Below, in pieces: positions 5,225 to 7,771 of a stretch of 7,771 nucleotides of DNA (position 1 is its first letter; each line of letters begins with the position of its first letter). A model generated the notes under the pieces. It had not been told where the DNA came from, did not search any database, and saw only the letters and a program-made list of their open reading frames with translations. Source of the DNA: Acidobacteriaceae bacterium (GTDB taxonomy: Bacteria; Acidobacteriota; Terriglobia; Terriglobales; Acidobacteriaceae); assembly GCA_003165095.1 (NCBI GenBank), contig PLSH01000332.1:17606-25376 (forward strand). Reading direction: 5' to 3'. The translations under genes and the position numbers were made by a program.

Positions 5225-7771
5225 TTGCAGCCGCTCCTTGCCAACCTGAACCCCGAACAGCGCGCCGCGGTCGAAGCCACCGAGGGCCCTCTGCTCATCC
5301 TGGCCGGCGCAGGCTCGGGCAAAACCCGCGTCATCACCAGCCGCATCGCCTGGCTCATCCGCGAAAAGGGCATCGCACCCGATTCCATTCTGGCCGTCAC
5401 CTTCACCAATAAAGCCGCCGCAGAGATGGGCGAGCGCGTCGACCGCCTGCTCGGCCACTCCACGCTGGCCAAGCCCCTGATCGCTACCTTTCATTCCTTT
5501 TGCGTGCGCGTCCTCCGCCGCGACATTGAAGCCCTCAGGGTCGGCAACCAGGGCCTCACCCGCTCCTTTGCCATCTACGATGAGAGTGACCAGCAGGGAA
5601 TCGTCAAGCAGATCATGCGCCGCATGGGTCTCGACACCAAGCAGCTCACCCCGCGCACCGTCCTCGGCCGCATCTCCTGGGCCAAAAACCACATGGTCGA
5701 TCCCCAGGAGTACTACCTCGCCTCAAAAGATCCCAACAGCGAGCGCATCGCCCACATCTTCAAGGGCTACCAGGCCGAACTTCTCAAAAACAACGCGCTC
5801 GATTTCGACGACCTGCTGCTTGAAGCCGTTCGCCTGCTCAAAGCTTCCGGCGAGGTCCGCGAGCGCTACCAGCGACGCTACCGCTATCTCCTCGTCGACG
5901 AGTACCAGGACACCAACCGCCCGCAGTACGAACTCATGAAGCTGCTGGCCGGCGAGCAAAAAAACGTCTGCGCGGTCGGCGACGAGGACCAGAGCATCTA
6001 CTCCTGGCGCGGCGCGGATATTCGCAACATTCTTGAATTCGAAAAGGACTTTCCCAACGCCCACATCGTCCGCCTCGAGCAGAACTACCGCTCCACGCAG
6101 GTCATTCTCGAAGCAGCCGGCGCCGTGGTCGCCAACAACATCCGCCGCAAGGGAAAGAAGCTCTGGACCGACCGCCAGGGCGGTTCCCTCATCGGCTACT
6201 ACGAGGCGCCCGACGGCGAAAACGAAGCTCTCTTCATCGCCGACAGGATTCAGGCGTTTCTGCGCGAGCAACAAAACTCCTCAGAAGAGTCGAACCGCGG
6301 AGCGGGCGGAGCTGCGGTGCTGTACCGCACCAACTCCCAATCGCGCCTGGTCGAAGAGGCCCTCCGCCGCTACAACATCTCCTACACCATGGTTGGCGGA
6401 TTCAGCTTTTACGAGCGCGCTGAGATCAAGGACCTGCTCGCCTACCTCCGCCTTGTTCGCAATCCCCACGATTCCATGGCCCTGCAGCGTGTCATCAACA
6501 CCCCCACGCGCGGCATCGGCAAGACCACCCTCGAGACCCTGGAGCGCGTGGCCCTTGAAACCGACAGCTCCACGTGGGACGCCACCGCTGGCGCCATCCG
6601 CAACAGGCTCATTCCCACCCGCGCCCTGATGGCTCTTGACTCCTTCCGCCAGCTCATTCTCGATGCCCAGGCCATGATGGACCCCGACTTCGCCGGCAAG
6701 CTTTCCGCCGACGTCGCCGAGACCGAAGCTGATGAAGCCGATACCGGATTCTCCTTCGGCGCTGAGGCAGAAATCTCGATCAAACGAGCAGAAACGGCAG
6801 GTCCGGGCTTCAACCCCGGCATTGAAGGCGCAGATTTGGCCCCAATCGGAAGCGCGGGCGATTTCCGCCAGATTCCGCTGCTCGATGCGTCGCATTTTTC
6901 GCCCTTCGCCGCCGCGCCCAAGCGCCCGTTCCTGAAAATGCCCAGGAAGGAAATGGAACCTCAAGCCTCAGAAACCGGCGAGCCCCAGGTCCCGGCTCTG
7001 GATCCCGGGGTGGAAACTCAACCAGGTTCGGAATCTACTTCAAAACAAGAACCGCCCGAAGGGACGGAAGGCGCCTTTCGCAGGCCTGGCGACTCCGCCA
7101 CCCTCCCCGAGCTAATCCGTTTCATCATCGACCGCACCGGCTACATCAAGGCTCTCGAAACCGAAGGTTCGCCGGAGGCATTCAGCCGCATTGAAAACCT
7201 GAAAGAACTGGCTAACGCCGCCCACGACGCCGAAGTTCGCGGCGAAACCCTGGCCGAATTCCTCGACCACGCCGCCCTCGCGTCCGACACCGACCAATAC
7301 GATCCCAATTCGCGCGTCACGCTGATGACCCTTCACGCCGCCAAGGGTCTCGAATTCCCGCTCGTCTTTCTTGCCGGCCTCGAGGAGGGTTTGTTTCCCC
7401 ACTCCCGCACGCTTTCCAACCCCGAGGAACTCGAAGAGGAGCGCCGCCTCTGCTATGTCGGCATGACCCGCGCCATGAACACCCTCGTCCTCACCCGCGC
7501 GCATTACAGAAGAAGGTATGGCAACGACGCGCCGGAGATGAGCATTCCCTCGCGCTTTCTTGAGGAAGTCCCTTCGCAACTGGTCGAAAACCTCGGCGGA
7601 CGAAGCCCCGCGTGGTCCACTCCGGCCTATGGATCGGGCTATGGCGCGGGGCGCCGCCGGACCACAGGCGACATCGACGGCCGTCATTACAACTACGAGG
7701 ACGAGAGCCAGGAAACCCAGAGCATCCCGGCATCCGCCAGCCGCGGATCGGGAACGCCAAAGCGCCGAGCG
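5225..7771 (+). CDS. pcrA: PcrA/UvrD-type superfamily 1A DNA helicase (3' end outside window)
   Basis: This is an ATP-dependent 3'-5' DNA helicase and translocase for nucleotide excision and mismatch repair, replication restart and RecA or RNA-polymerase displacement. 849 codons are visible. All core motifs are intact: Walker A GAGSGKT (28-34), Ia AVTFTNKAAAEM (57-68), Walker B DEYQDT (225-230), III VGDEDQSIYSWRG (251-263), IV QNYRST (286-291), V VTLMTLHAAKGLEFP (698-712) and VI YVGMTRA (744-750). Against my recollection of Geobacillus PcrA numbering (Glu224, Arg287, Arg610) the offset is 2 up to motif IV but 139 at motif VI. About 137 residues are therefore inserted in domain 2B. The tail after about residue 780 is Gly/Ser/Arg-rich and disordered, and is cut before any Tudor-like polymerase-binding end. 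No ATG or GTG exists in frame; TTG 5225 is the best start, shortly before the conserved LLANLNPEQRAAV, with only GGA at 5215-5217 as ribosome site. The gene follows tetR by 72 bp in the same frame. Confidence 0.92.
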   Translation, partial: MQPLLANLNPEQRAAVEATEGPLLILAGAGSGKTRVITSRIAWLIREKGIAPDSILAVTFTNKAAAEMGERVDRLLGHSTLAKPLIATFHSFCVRVLRRDIEALRVGNQGLTRSFAIYDESDQQGIVKQIMRRMGLDTKQLTPRTVLGRISWAKNHMVDPQEYYLASKDPNSERIAHIFKGYQAELLKNNALDFDDLLLEAVRLLKASGEVRERYQRRYRYLLVDEYQDTNRPQYELMKLLAGEQKNVCAVGDEDQSIYSWRGADIRNILEFEKDFPNAHIVRLEQNYRSTQVILEAAGAVVANNIRRKGKKLWTDRQGGSLIGYYEAPDGENEALFIADRIQAFLREQQNSSEESNRGAGGAAVLYRTNSQSRLVEEALRRYNISYTMVGGFSFYERAEIKDLLAYLRLVRNPHDSMALQRVINTPTRGIGKTTLETLERVALETDSSTWDATAGAIRNRLIPTRALMALDSFRQLILDAQAMMDPDFAGKLSADVAETEADEADTGFSFGAEAEISIKRAETAGPGFNPGIEGADLAPIGSAGDFRQIPLLDASHFSPFAAAPKRPFLKMPRKEMEPQASETGEPQVPALDPGVETQPGSESTSKQEPPEGTEGAFRRPGDSATLPELIRFIIDRTGYIKALETEGSPEAFSRIENLKELANAAHDAEVRGETLAEFLDHAALASDTDQYDPNSRVTLMTLHAAKGLEFPLVFLAGLEEGLFPHSRTLSNPEELEEERRLCYVGMTRAMNTLVLTRAHYRRRYGNDAPEMSIPSRFLEEVPSQLVENLGGRSPAWSTPAYGSGYGAGRRRTTGDIDGRHYNYEDESQETQSIPASASRGSGTPKRRA
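6680..7099 (+). other. In-frame insertion in helicase domain 2B
   Basis: The segment of about 140 codons (residues 486-625) lies between FRQLILDAQAMM and TLPELIRFIIDRTGY, which are close neighbours in ordinary PcrA/UvrD. It is low in predicted structure and rich in Glu, Pro, Ala, Gly and Ser. Its second half uses many A- or T-ending codons (tca, act, caa, cca, ggt, tct, aaa), unlike the flanking C/G-ending codons. Inside it, CCGGG (6803-6807) and CCCGG (6815-6819) frame a CTTCAAC loop, resembling GGGCTTCA(A/G)CCC hairpins I associate with repeated elements of acidobacterial genomes (recollection). The frame is open throughout and motifs V and VI continue intact after it, so the gene is probably functional. 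Origin from an inserted repeat is inference. Confidence 0.7.

Noticed and set aside
4934..5692. Long minus-strand open frame of 252 codons across the tetR-helicase junction
   Set aside because: It is antisense to two well-supported genes. It is open only because C/G-ending codons on the plus strand leave few stops in this opposite frame. The product is low-complexity and matches nothing.
6281..6964. Minus-strand 227-codon frame under the helicase insertion
   Set aside because: I considered whether the insertion carries a gene on the opposite strand. The frame extends well outside the insertion under conserved helicase motifs, and its translation shows no recognisable domain, so it is a shadow.

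Overview
The window is GC-rich, gene-dense bacterial DNA with a marked preference for C or G at third codon positions. It most likely comes from an Acidobacteriota (Terriglobia-type) genome. The best clue is a 91-residue basic protein that combines an AT-hook (KKRGRPRK) with a C-terminal TPEGRKRIAEAVKRRW motif, an architecture I associate with that phylum. The assignment rests on memory of family resemblance and not on a marker gene.

Layout from left to right. (1) At 1-396, plus strand, lies the C-terminal third of a low-specificity L-threonine aldolase, cut by the window edge. (2) A 248-bp spacer holding an AT-rich patch leads to the small AT-hook protein gene (645-920). (3) A 210-bp spacer between convergent genes carries an 8-bp-stem hairpin (1098-1121), placed to end the minus-strand operon. 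(4) On the minus strand, read from right to left, come a 14-helix DHA2/EmrB-type drug exporter (4364-2802), a LOG/TIGR00730 nucleotide phosphoribohydrolase (2759-2184) and a Gfo/Idh/MocA oxidoreductase (2141-1131). Gaps of about 42 bp between successive genes suggest one transcript. (5) A divergent TetR-family regulator (4541-5152, plus strand) faces the exporter across a 176-bp spacer. That spacer contains a perfect 7+7 inverted repeat, AATGACC-N4-GGTCATT, the probable TetR operator. (6) From about 5225 to the window end, plus strand, runs a PcrA/UvrD superfamily 1A helicase lacking only its extreme C-terminus.

The middle genes look like a standard efflux module: repressor, shared operator and exporter, with two small metabolic enzymes behind the exporter. 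The helicase and the threonine aldolase are housekeeping genes with no evident link to it.

I did not find a clearly new defence, mobile or RNA system. The points most worth a second look are these: an in-frame insertion of about 137 residues in domain 2B of the helicase, with relaxed codon use and a REP-like hairpin; the missing ATG or GTG start of that helicase, which lies in the same frame as tetR just after its stop; the AT-hook protein as a candidate nucleoid protein; and the operator and alternative start of the TetR gene. No tRNA, rRNA, CRISPR array, insertion sequence or attachment site was seen.
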